Source: Clostridium beijerinckii (GTDB lineage: Bacteria > Bacillota > Clostridia > Clostridiales > Clostridiaceae). From it: a stretch of 64,000 nt of DNA. The position numbers and the translations under genes were made by a program. The DNA lies in NCBI RefSeq assembly GCF_036699995.1, contig NZ_CP144906.1:4475001-4539000 (forward strand), given 5' to 3'. How positions within the stretch are numbered: position 1 is the stretch's first letter; each line of letters starts with the position of its first letter. Below, in pieces: positions 20,301 to 28,276 of the stretch. The notes below the pieces were generated by a model, which saw only the letters and a program-made list of their open reading frames with translations, was not told the origin of the DNA and searched no databases.

Positions 20301-20652
20301 TAAAATTTTCAGCTACATTTTTCATTATACGCAACCTTGATTTTTCCCCATAATAATATGGCTTTCTATCTGCCCCTACGATCCAATCCATGCTCCCAGA
20401 TGTATCCATAACGAATACTATCTCTTTTTGTTTATTATTATCCTGTGAGCTTGCAGCAATTGGCTTAGGGGTTATAGTGTACTTAACATCAAAAGTATCT
20501 CCAGCTTTTACATTTGAAACTGACACTGTTCTATTTATATTGACTAAATCATCTACTGCATTTACATAGCTTCCTACACCAATAATTGATATCATAAAAG
20601 TAATTAATATAGTTAATGAAACCATCCTTTTATTCGCTATTTTAAATTTCAA
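17398..20652 (-). CDS. Secreted vWA/PA14 adhesin, PilY1-like pilus tip candidate
   Basis: 1084 aa with a TTG start (GGGGGGAGAAG upstream). A Sec signal peptide ends near NAVDD (residue ~32). The von Willebrand A domain (about 75-310) keeps a full MIDAS: DTSGSM at 83-88, the GSTNIGDGL Thr and LMTDGEAEA. A PA14-like module follows (about 540-690: NDYQEAAKFWGYLKVENDGYY, SSDDGCKADITID, YYPIYIEYFNWGG). After it come beta-rich repeats, including DUF11-like NPQVGDIVEINYTISPN. There is no LPXTG, no C-terminal membrane helix and no cell-wall domain, so it must be held by something else. As the last gene of the pilus operon, after three minor pilins, it occupies the place of PilY1, the vWA tip adhesin of Gram-negative pili. 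The homology call is by architecture and position. Confidence 0.8.
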   Translation of the reverse strand: MKFKIANKRMVSLTILITFMISIIGVGSYVNAVDDLVNINRTVSVSNVKAGDTFDVKYTITPKPIAASSQDNNKQKEIVFVMDTSGSMDWIVGADRKPYYYGEKSRLRIMKNVAENFITKFNNNDKARISLMQYNYYATNITNNFTNIKSNNINDFTGNNGYIERLNANGSTNIGDGLRKAYYMLSDNAQGQDKYIVLMTDGEAEAYSYNNSGYYMSDGTNYNYYYTSWNNSHTYANPDCREDSMKYAKKVASEKIATNSNINTFVIGFGSGANGDKNKQIADAAKGTYFQAQNESTITEIYDRIQKIIDTDVSGKVHFEENISSNLEVVNVKNQNLTQEYAFNNNKLSIDFNNYYTLNNGSYYSDPIEFTVTYKVKDGNICKLGAGGNSSFVKIDVLSKTETEYFPEKIINNSIPTQVTMEVSDSTGVIDKYDTLAQNPPSNRYDKVNNQYKLLGDSYVNILAQGNEINFMQYQFVKSDTNPTDLPNNNWKDIDITNTEINEDVDVEKSGNLTQRSYNVSHLPPVNSGLTVEQANSKYWSNKELVFKYPFEATTYKSTQYATSRDSFGALENYVKADGTNAKRWVTKNAFLKNDMTIGNDYQEAAKFWGYLKVENDGYYKFGASSDDGCKADITIDKTTHTFVNMFQLQGSTFGSDNNVYNLKKDKYYPIYIEYFNWGGNADFRLLYSYASTNNSITINKDSSVIPSSWFYPSKSTAPGEYATNTFTGRAGIKIPDDIGKYYIAYRAGKRDANNNITEIQKSGFYGPFVRNERFTLSRSLTNDNPQVGDIVEINYTISPNAIPITDIYKNYKSGDSIPNQLKISDLKIQQVLPSGLTYVGSSDNASIVNNSNEISGVITPNIDPNFKQNIVYNLEGSTYKADNVTVTIKVRPTIQGEFNLLKENSILTYTDISIDSTKQGAQRQCNFPDFQFTVNSNSAISQHGIYHRSDNTIDSSNLNVIDKVPTELAMIVDVKSSNLVIDWNIDKTNISDSQIIFKKYKIINGSIDMNHPEQLNLDISTNNSGTISNTTGFNMESGSKYIIIYTITPEKKSGNNINIGASIEGTSNSKPLNLTIKGLPDLF

Positions 20653-20710
20653 TCTTCTCCCCCCTAAAACGTTAAATTCACCTTATTTATATCTAAAAAT
20701 ACTGTAAGTT

Positions 20711-21253
20711 CTACGTACCCAAAGTATTCTTATTCCTAAATACTGTTCTTACTTTTATTGGATATAGTATTGGTTTATTATCATAATTCCTATTTCTACT
20801 TAATGTAATAGAAAAGTCAATATAAGTATTATTAATGAGCTCAGCTTTCTCTTTATGAATGATTTCCTTATTTATTGTTATATTTCCTAAATAACTTGAT
20901 ACTTCTTTCCCATCTATTAACATTCTTCCAGATGCATTCTCAATTTCAAATTGTTTCCTATTCCCATATTTATCATAAGAATTAATTGTTATTTTTTTCA
21001 CTTCACCTGTAACTTCATTACCATCATCACCCATAATAGGTTCAATTCCAGTCGCCTGCATTCCAATATTGCTTAACTGCTCTTGAATTGCTTGTCCTTC
21101 TCTTTGTAAGTCAGATTTAATAGTTACATTCGAAATTATTTTATTACTTACGCTAAACATTGTCCATATTATTCCCAATACAACAACTGTCAACGTCATA
21201 ACAATTACAAGCTCTGTTACCGTAAAACCACTTTTCTTCCTATAACTTATCAA
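20711..21253 (-). CDS. PilW-like minor pilin (prepilin)
   Basis: 180 aa with a TTG start and GTGAGG upstream. The prepilin leader KKSG^FTVTELVIV has Glu at +5 and a ~20-residue hydrophobic helix, so it is a substrate of PilD. The globular part is short and carries KKITINSYDKYGNRKQFEIEN. It starts 27 bp after the upstream PilX-like gene and ends 58 bp before the adhesin gene. In Gram-negatives PilW sits between PilV/PilX and PilY1 in the priming complex; here the neighbours suggest the same role. The exact subfamily is not certain. Confidence 0.8.
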   Translation of the reverse strand: MISYRKKSGFTVTELVIVMTLTVVVLGIIWTMFSVSNKIISNVTIKSDLQREGQAIQEQLSNIGMQATGIEPIMGDDGNEVTGEVKKITINSYDKYGNRKQFEIENASGRMLIDGKEVSSYLGNITINKEIIHKEKAELINNTYIDFSITLSRNRNYDNKPILYPIKVRTVFRNKNTLGT

Positions 21254-21280
21254 ATCTGCCTCACATCCTTGCTTAAAATT

Positions 21281-23665
21281 CTATTTAACAATCTTCCATA
21301 ATCTGTTTTTTATAAATTTATTAATATCGTATTGAACATTTATATTAGCCTTACTACTTGATGCGCCATCACTATCTTCTCTAATGTGCCCAAATACAGA
21401 ATTAAAAAGTTCCACATTTGAAGCTTGTATTCTTTTTGACAAATCCGGATTATATGTTATGGTTTTTCCTTCAACTCCGCTTACATTAAGGTCTCCCTCT
21501 GCAATAATATTCCCTTGAATATTAACATTACCTTCAATAGTAATATTTTGGGATGTAGCAATAAAAGCATTTAAAGTTTTGCCAGCTGAAACCTTTATGA
21601 TTATACCATTATCACCGTCTCTAACTATTTCATCCTTATCTCCTTCAATAATCTTTATATTCTTATCGCTAAATATAGTCTTCTCGTTATTATTTTGCTC
21701 ATCAGGCACATCTGTTACATTTCCGTATTTTTCAAAAAACATCTGATTTATTTTTGTATAACCCTCATCTGCACCATCCATATACATTATATCACTCACT
21801 TCATCCTTGCCATCTCCTAGTGAGTCATATAACTCTTGTTTTTGAGCATCCGTTAGCATTGCACCTCTAACATTATATACCTTTGAAGCAAATTCTTTCT
21901 TCTTGTTATTTACAACTGTACTATCAGGTGGCTTTCCATTATCTGCTTTAGATTTACCACCTTCATCTACAATTATTGCTCCATAAGAATATGTGTTACT
22001 TGGCAAATGGATGCCTCCAGAATCTATATTTTTACCTTTCCAATAGTTTATGAAATATTTGCTTTTATCAATAATATTAAACAATTCCAATGGTTCATCA
22101 TATATAGGTTCTTCACTCGGACTCGAAGGATCTGGAACTGCATATGCTATATAATTTCCTCTAACCCCTGTAGATTCACCTGTACTATACCCATTTGCCG
22201 TATTTATATGAGCTACTCCCATAATATACGCTTCCGTATTAATTGTAATACTAGAACCTGTGTGTTCATTAACTATAATACTACTGGATATTCTTCCTAG
22301 AGGCTTAGCACTCGTTCCTACACTTCCACTCGTATCACTCTTTGTATCATTAACTCCATAAAACTTATCCATTGTGATACTTGTAGCATCTGCATTCAAA
22401 GTAATGTCATTATCTACAGTTACATTTCCTCCAGTGTTATTATTTATTTTAACTTGTAATGATGAGTTCTTTGATGGAGTATCAGTTGCTCTTTCACTTC
22501 CTGCATAAACATTCATTGCATATAAATTGCCATTAATGATTGTATTTACATTATTCCTGACATTAAAAGTTTTTCCCGTAATAACATCCCCAGTAAATGT
22601 AACATTTTTACTAGAACCAGCATCTAAAACTATTCCACCATTGTATTTATCATATGCTCTTGTCTGCACACCTGCATCTATATCGTTATATCCATTTCCC
22701 TCAACAAATATATTTCCATTAACAACAAAGTTAGCATCAGTAATCTTCATATTTCCACCAATAAGAAGTGCCTTATCATTCAAAAATGTGTACTTAGGTA
22801 ATTCCACATTACTCTCACCAAACGCAACATCTTTGTAATCTGGAACTGTCATTTCATATATTGATTGAAGCTTTCTTTCAGTAGTTCCATTAGTATCTCT
22901 AGTGCTAAATTTAGAAGTTATTTTTATCGTATAATTTCTAGTTGGATACACTCTTCCATTTTGTGAATCTGCATCTATGTTCTCGTATGTAATTCCACTT
23001 TTATCTCCTTCATTTTCACCATCAACAATAAGAACTATAGTATTACTATTATCTGTATTAAATATCACGTTTGAATATCTTTCATTATTGGAAGTTTTGT
23101 TAACGTCTTTAATATATTTTTCATCTATAATACATTTTCTTAGTTCATCTTTATTTGCCAAGGTATTTATTTTACTTATATCTTCTTGCGGTTCATTCAT
23201 ATATACAAAATCATTAAAATTTGTTTTAAAACAAGCATCAATTGCTGCATCTTCTTCTATTTTAATTTGTTTATTTAACGAATCTATTTGTTTATTTTTT
23301 TCTTTTATTTGCTCTTCTTTACTACCCGAATTACCGTTTCTTATATCTTTTATATCATTCTTTAAGCTGGCTACTTGATCTTTTAAATCTTTTGCAACAT
23401 TTATAATAAAATCATCACTTAACTTAAAAATTTCTACTTTGTTAACTCCATAAGTGGCTGCTGCGTCAAAAGTTTTTACAAGTATATCATAAGCTACATC
23501 CAAACCTGATTCTGATGAATATAAATTTTTTATTCTGGTACTCTCTGTCATCCTCATTTTATAATCACCAACAGTCATAGATACCATGGCTGTTCCTACT
23601 GTAATTAAAAGAAATGATAGAATTGCTACAGAAACTAAACTTGATCCTCTTTTTTTTCTCATCAT
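21281..23665 (-). CDS. Very large PilX/PilK-like minor pilin with beta-helix-like body
   Basis: 794 aa, several times larger than a normal pilin. AGGAGGTGAT lies ~5 nt before the ATG. The N-terminus KKRGSSLVSVAILSF and the following helix match PilX_N-type prepilins (no Glu at +5). Residues ~80-130 form a charged coiled coil (KNDIKDIRNGN, KEKNKQIDSLNKQIK). The body has recurring short NGNI/GNL/GDV turns such as FVVNGNIFVEGNG, VTFTGDVITG, TIINGNLYAMN and VNIQGNIIAEGDLN, which look like a right-handed beta-helix. Clostridioides difficile PilK is also an oversized minor pilin. It probably caps the pilus with PilV, PilW and the adhesin. Confidence 0.75.
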   Translation of the reverse strand: MMRKKRGSSLVSVAILSFLLITVGTAMVSMTVGDYKMRMTESTRIKNLYSSESGLDVAYDILVKTFDAAATYGVNKVEIFKLSDDFIINVAKDLKDQVASLKNDIKDIRNGNSGSKEEQIKEKNKQIDSLNKQIKIEEDAAIDACFKTNFNDFVYMNEPQEDISKINTLANKDELRKCIIDEKYIKDVNKTSNNERYSNVIFNTDNSNTIVLIVDGENEGDKSGITYENIDADSQNGRVYPTRNYTIKITSKFSTRDTNGTTERKLQSIYEMTVPDYKDVAFGESNVELPKYTFLNDKALLIGGNMKITDANFVVNGNIFVEGNGYNDIDAGVQTRAYDKYNGGIVLDAGSSKNVTFTGDVITGKTFNVRNNVNTIINGNLYAMNVYAGSERATDTPSKNSSLQVKINNNTGGNVTVDNDITLNADATSITMDKFYGVNDTKSDTSGSVGTSAKPLGRISSSIIVNEHTGSSITINTEAYIMGVAHINTANGYSTGESTGVRGNYIAYAVPDPSSPSEEPIYDEPLELFNIIDKSKYFINYWKGKNIDSGGIHLPSNTYSYGAIIVDEGGKSKADNGKPPDSTVVNNKKKEFASKVYNVRGAMLTDAQKQELYDSLGDGKDEVSDIMYMDGADEGYTKINQMFFEKYGNVTDVPDEQNNNEKTIFSDKNIKIIEGDKDEIVRDGDNGIIIKVSAGKTLNAFIATSQNITIEGNVNIQGNIIAEGDLNVSGVEGKTITYNPDLSKRIQASNVELFNSVFGHIREDSDGASSSKANINVQYDINKFIKNRLWKIVK

Positions 23666-23678
23666 ATTTTATCACCTC

Positions 23679-24632
23679 CTAATTAATATTTATATTCTGA
23701 CTAGTCTTACCAGTAAAAATAACCTTGGTTTCACCATTTGTTGTTTGAGTTATTACAACATCTATATCATACAATTCTCCTAGTCTATTAGAACTACTTG
23801 TACGATTATCAAATGTTCTAACATTCCCCATTTTAGTATCTACACTTACATCTAAGTCCATTGATTTTTGCAAACATATATTTAACGGAACGTCGTCTTG
23901 ATTATATACACTTACTCTAACACTTCTTAACTTTGCCGGGTCTGTCTCTCTTGAAACTTTGTAATTATCAAAATTTAAAGTTAACTTTATTTGATTATCT
24001 TTCTCCTCATCACTTACTTCTAATTCGCTAGAAAGTTCATTACCATCTTTATCTTTAATTACATTATTATCCTTATCTTTAATTACTATTAACTTTTTAT
24101 TTCCTTCAGTCTTAGTATTTACTACTAAATTTAAAACATCTTCTGAATCAGTATAATGTAATATTCCTTCTTTTCCACTATTTAATCCAACTGTTAAAGT
24201 TCCAAGTGTAGTAGGGCCACTTAAATTAACACTAAAATTACTTGTTGCAATTGACGTTACTGTTTTATCAAGATTTATTGAATTATTCTTTGTTATTGTA
24301 ACTTTAGCCTTATAGCCATTTCCAATATCTTTTACTGCTTCACGTTTACCGCTTTCAGGGTTTATTGAAGTTGGAATTACTGTACCGCCAATCTTGATTC
24401 CTGTAGTGTTCCCGCTACCATCCATAACTGGAGATATAGATTGACTTTTAATTTCTTCAAATATCTCTTGCCCTTGAAGCGAAGCAGTTTGTTTTATTTC
24501 TCCACTTTTATTATGATTCATCGTTGATATTATCATCGAATAAATTGGAGTCATTAATATTGCAAGTAATGCAAAACTTATTATCATTTCTACTAGGGTA
24601 AATCCGCCATGTTTTTTAGGTTTCTCTCTCAT
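23679..24632 (-). CDS. pilV: PilV-like minor pilin (prepilin)
   Basis: 317 aa from ATG 24632. The ribosome binding site AGGTG overlaps the pilO stop codon; a GTG at 24641 is the alternative start. The leader REKPKKHGG^FTLVEMIISFALLAILMTP is a textbook class III signal with Glu at +5. The rest is a long beta-rich domain with several KDKDGN/KDKDNN repeats in the middle. It ends 14 bp before the next minor pilin. Assigned as PilV by its place directly after pilO, as in clostridial pilus clusters. Confidence 0.8.
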   Translation of the reverse strand: MREKPKKHGGFTLVEMIISFALLAILMTPIYSMIISTMNHNKSGEIKQTASLQGQEIFEEIKSQSISPVMDGSGNTTGIKIGGTVIPTSINPESGKREAVKDIGNGYKAKVTITKNNSINLDKTVTSIATSNFSVNLSGPTTLGTLTVGLNSGKEGILHYTDSEDVLNLVVNTKTEGNKKLIVIKDKDNNVIKDKDGNELSSELEVSDEEKDNQIKLTLNFDNYKVSRETDPAKLRSVRVSVYNQDDVPLNICLQKSMDLDVSVDTKMGNVRTFDNRTSSSNRLGELYDIDVVITQTTNGETKVIFTGKTSQNININ

Positions 24633-24641
24633 AAATTTCAC

Positions 24642-25952
24642 CTACTTTTGATTGACACTTATATTTTTACCATCTCCATCAATCGAAACTCTTGGATCAC
24701 TTATATCATCTCCGCTTATATCTACTTGTACAAGTTTATCTGTATTATTAATTATCTTTAATTTTAGTCCAGATTTATCATTTGATGTGACTCTACTTTC
24801 ACTTGATATACCTAAAACTATATTTTCGCTATTTGGTACAAATTCATTACCTAAGTCATTATAATTTACAGGGATTTTATCAATGTTTGTTTTATATTTA
24901 TAATAATATTTATCATCTTTTTGGGTCAGTACCATTTCCGCACTTAATTCACTATTATCATCACCATAAGCATACGTAGTTCTCAATTCATCATTAGCCT
25001 TGCCTATCATAACTGTTGGTAATTCTGAAGTAGATGACCTTACTCCAACCATAAAATCACTACTATCAGTATTTGATTTTATTCCGGTTCCAGCGGCACT
25101 TCCTATATTAAAAGGTTGTGACTTTCCATAGGTATTATTTAAATTCCACTTTAAATAGCTCTCTATATCTTCATCTATCTTAGGAATAGAGTATATAGTC
25201 ATACTTAATGACCCTGTTACTTCTTCTAAACTTTTTTCATTTATGCTAATATTACTAACAGGTATTTTTCTATTATATTCCCCAAGAGAATTCAAAAATT
25301 TGATTACCGCATCATAACTGCCATTAAAACTCAAATTAATTTTGAGTTGAGCTACGGTATTTGAATCGATTTGTTTTTTATCTTTTGTAGAATTTGAGTT
25401 ACTATTATTATTTATATTCGAAACATTATTATCAGAATTTGTTAAAGTTCCATTATTTGAATCAGAATCTTTATTATTATCTTCTTTGTTTACATTATTC
25501 TTTTCGTCTTTTTCTTCCCCATATTTATGGTTATATTCATCTGCATCTTTTTGCAAAGAGCTTTCTGGTAATTCTTTATCTTTTTGTGATCCTTTTATTG
25601 ATTCTACTTCTTTAACTTCTACTGTTTCAAATGTCATTCCACCTTCTAATCCGCTATCTTTTAGCAACTTGTCTAGTTCTAATATTATATGCTCTTGACT
25701 TATTGTAGGATACAATGGATTAGCTTCACTTGTTATCTTAGCATTTAATACTTTTACCTTACTTTTTTGGAGTTCTATAGAATTTATAGTTTGCATAGCC
25801 TTATTATACTTTTCTTCAACTTGATTTTTAGCCTTAGTTTTTTCTTCTACCGCCTTACTAAGTGCTGTATAACCAAATTGGTAATATAAAATTCCTATTG
25901 CGAAAAAACCTAAGATAAGTAGCATTAGCTTCTCTCTTTTACTTATTTTCAT
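24642..25952 (-). CDS. pilO: Pilus assembly protein PilO, extended form
   Basis: 436 aa; PilO proteins are usually near 200. The N-terminal membrane helix (about 8-28), the coiled coil KAVEEKTKAKNQVEEKYNKA and a ferredoxin-like core correspond to PilO. An insert of ~80 residues, almost pure Asn/Ser/Asp/Lys, splits the core (about 150-200). The C-terminal ~170 residues (from FNIGSAAGTG on) form an additional, unrecognised domain. It overlaps the pilN/pilO junction tightly, with starts and stops within 2 bp. PilM-PilN-PilO form the inner alignment complex that links the motor to the pilus. Confidence 0.82.
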   Translation of the reverse strand: MKISKREKLMLLILGFFAIGILYYQFGYTALSKAVEEKTKAKNQVEEKYNKAMQTINSIELQKSKVKVLNAKITSEANPLYPTISQEHIILELDKLLKDSGLEGGMTFETVEVKEVESIKGSQKDKELPESSLQKDADEYNHKYGEEKDEKNNVNKEDNNKDSDSNNGTLTNSDNNVSNINNNSNSNSTKDKKQIDSNTVAQLKINLSFNGSYDAVIKFLNSLGEYNRKIPVSNISINEKSLEEVTGSLSMTIYSIPKIDEDIESYLKWNLNNTYGKSQPFNIGSAAGTGIKSNTDSSDFMVGVRSSTSELPTVMIGKANDELRTTYAYGDDNSELSAEMVLTQKDDKYYYKYKTNIDKIPVNYNDLGNEFVPNSENIVLGISSESRVTSNDKSGLKLKIINNTDKLVQVDISGDDISDPRVSIDGDGKNISVNQK

Positions 25953-25953
25953 A

Positions 25954-26511
25954 TTATTTAACCTCCTTTAACACACAAGTAATATCAAAGGAATAATCTT
26001 CACCTACTGCACTTCCATAATTTATGTTTATTATATGAACACTTTTTATTTTAGATACATCTTTTAAATTATGCTCAAATTCACTAATAGCTTCCCTAGT
26101 ATGTGAAACTCCACTTATTGTTAAATCATAGCCTTCTATTTTAAAACTCTTAAATGAAACATCACTTGGAATAGTACTAGATATATCATTTAATAAATCA
26201 TCTGTTACAATATCATTCTTCACAATGGAATTAGAAACATCCGACACTCTACTTTCATATTTACTCAAAACCTCTATTTTACCGTTTACTTCATCAGCTT
26301 CTTTTAGTTGTGCTTGTATGTCTGTATTATTTAATTTTTCAGTATAACTTTTTATTTGACTATTTAGAGTAAAAATTTTAACTGAATTTATGATAACTGT
26401 TACTAAAATTACTAAAGTTAATATTCCGTAAGCTATATAAAAGTATATTTTTTCATCCTTTTTTTCTTGATTTTTTCCCTGATAATAACTAAAAAAGTTT
26501 ATATCTCTCAC
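25954..26511 (-). CDS. pilN: Pilus assembly protein PilN
   Basis: 185 aa with a GTG start and GAGGAGAG upstream. The conserved cytoplasmic N-terminus RDINFFSYYQ (the INLL-like motif that docks in PilM), one membrane helix (about 27-47) and a C-terminal ferredoxin-like domain with FKSFKIEGYDLTISGVS fit PilN. It begins 15 bp after pilM. Confidence 0.88.
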   Translation of the reverse strand: MRDINFFSYYQGKNQEKKDEKIYFYIAYGILTLVILVTVIINSVKIFTLNSQIKSYTEKLNNTDIQAQLKEADEVNGKIEVLSKYESRVSDVSNSIVKNDIVTDDLLNDISSTIPSDVSFKSFKIEGYDLTISGVSHTREAISEFEHNLKDVSKIKSVHIININYGSAVGEDYSFDITCVLKEVK

Positions 26512-26526
26512 TTCTTAATCTCTCCT

Positions 26527-27681
26527 CTACAATCTTATTATTGAACCTATTGCATTAATAAAATTGTCGATAGATTCATATGCCACATTAGTAGTATTAA
26601 AGTTTATTTTAGGTATGCTCTTAATCCTTACTACCTTTATTGATAGCTTCGAAGTCATATATTTGCACAATCCTTTAATCTTAGATGTACCTCCATAAAT
26701 AAATACCTTATCTACACCAATTCCCATATTTTTATTTTTATAAAATTGTATTACTTTTTCTATTTTATCAATCCAGTCATCAATTTCGTTTACTATGACT
26801 TTATTTTGGGTATCAAGCCTATCTTCTTTTAGATTTATATTTCTCTCTTTGTATTGTTCAATCTCATCTTCTGAAAGATTCAGCACTTCAACTAATATTT
26901 CGTTAAGATCAGTCCCACCTGTCTTTATTATTCTTGTAAATTGCAAGATTCCTTCATTATATATGTTAACATCAAGACTCGTTGCTCCCATATCTATAAA
27001 AACAACTGATTCTTTAGAATTATATTCATATTCATTAATAGCATCTATATAATTAATTAACTTGTTTAATGCATTATAATTAACATCTAATGCATATGGC
27101 TTTAAATTTAACGCTTCTAAAAGCTCATAATATCCCCTAGCCATTTTTTCAGGATATGCTATAGCACGAACACTTAGCTTTTTATTGTCTTGAAATTCTT
27201 CTTCACCTAAAATATTAATTTGAAGAACATAGTCGTCTAAATTTATAGGTAAGTATTGTTGAATCTCATACCTAACTACAGTTTCAATTTCATCATTCTC
27301 TACCTGTGGTATTGTAAGTTCTCTATTTATAATTGAAGTAGAATTATTGGTACATATTCCTTCTTTAGCAGTTATGGAATTTTCCGATAAAACTTGCTTC
27401 AACTTAGAAATAAGGGCGTCTTGATTAACTATTGCTCCATCCAAAATTACTCCCTTAGGTGTAGCAATCTCTATAAATTTATTAATAGTTAAATTCTCCT
27501 TATAATAAATTCCTTCAACTATCTTAGTAGTTTTATTCCCAATATCAAAAGCCACCACTTTTCTCTTTTTTTCTGATTTCTTAAAATATTTCTTTTTATT
27601 ACTTCTACTATTTTTTGATAGTTTAGTTTTAATATCTTTAATATCAACACTCATTAATTCTTTAATCGTACTTAAATCCAT
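26527..27681 (-). CDS. pilM: Pilus assembly ATPase-like protein PilM
   Basis: 384 aa. Actin/FtsA-fold cytoplasmic protein: FDIGNKTTKIVEG (phosphate-1 motif, about residue 45), VVFIDMGATSLDVNIYNEG (phosphate-2, about 225) and KVFIYGGTSKIKGL (adenosine motif, about 335). There is a basic N-terminal extension of ~40 residues (KKKYFKKSEKKRK). It binds the PilN tail and sits next to the PilB motor. GGGGG precedes the ATG. Confidence 0.92.
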   Translation of the reverse strand: MDLSTIKELMSVDIKDIKTKLSKNSRSNKKKYFKKSEKKRKVVAFDIGNKTTKIVEGIYYKENLTINKFIEIATPKGVILDGAIVNQDALISKLKQVLSENSITAKEGICTNNSTSIINRELTIPQVENDEIETVVRYEIQQYLPINLDDYVLQINILGEEEFQDNKKLSVRAIAYPEKMARGYYELLEALNLKPYALDVNYNALNKLINYIDAINEYEYNSKESVVFIDMGATSLDVNIYNEGILQFTRIIKTGGTDLNEILVEVLNLSEDEIEQYKERNINLKEDRLDTQNKVIVNEIDDWIDKIEKVIQFYKNKNMGIGVDKVFIYGGTSKIKGLCKYMTSKLSIKVVRIKSIPKINFNTTNVAYESIDNFINAIGSIIRL

Positions 27682-27724
27682 TTTCCCCCACCCATTTCCC
27701 TCATATATTTAAGTGTATAGAGTA

Positions 27725-27752
27725 AAGTGTAAAGCTTATTTTAGCTTTACAC
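27725..27752 (-). terminator. Stem-loop between pilA and pilM
   Basis: AGTGTAAAGC / GCTTTACACT with an 8-base loop. The minus-strand T-run is short (TTT then ACTC), so it is likely a partial terminator or a 3' stabiliser that raises pilA mRNA over the downstream genes. Confidence 0.55.
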
Positions 27753-27784
27753 TTTTTTAATAAGCTCATATAGTTTTATTCTTA

Positions 27785-28201
27785 TTAAGATGCATAATCA
27801 CCAGATGGAGTTGGATATATTTCATCTCCACCTCCTGCAGTTACCACTATATCACCAGTTCCTGGAGTATATCTAACTTGAAAAGCTACACTATTATCTA
27901 ACTTAGTGTTAGGCAATGCTGCAGGCGAACCATCAAGTTTAGCAGCAATACTAGAATCAATATTAGCATCAGTTACATCTCCACCTTCTGCAATCAATTG
28001 TGCTGCTATACCATGAAGATTTTTAGCTGTAGCTATATCCGCCTTCATATTTGCATTTCTAGTAATTTGTCCAAACTTAGGGATAGCAATTGCTGCTAAT
28101 ATTGCAATAATGGCAATAACGATAATTAATTCTACTAATGTAAATCCTTTCTTCTTTTTCTTTGATAGTTCATTCATTTTTCTGATTGATAAACTAGTCA
28201 T
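27785..28201 (-). CDS. pilA: Major type IV pilin
   Basis: 138 aa. AGGAGG precedes the ATG. The leader is basic (NELSKKKKKG^FTLVELIIVIAIIAILAAIAIP) with Glu at +5, followed by a short Ala/Gly-rich globular part. There are no cysteines, so the D-region disulfide of Gram-negative pilins is absent, as in other clostridial pilins. Placed between pilC and pilM, with a stem-loop behind it, as expected for the highly expressed major subunit. Confidence 0.92.
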   Translation of the reverse strand: MTSLSIRKMNELSKKKKKGFTLVELIIVIAIIAILAAIAIPKFGQITRNANMKADIATAKNLHGIAAQLIAEGGDVTDANIDSSIAAKLDGSPAALPNTKLDNSVAFQVRYTPGTGDIVVTAGGGDEIYPTPSGDYAS

Positions 28202-28276
28202 ATTAATTCCTCCTAATTTTTATATAATTTATATTTTATAATGCACTGTGTTTTTCACGTGCATCATTTTAACTTT

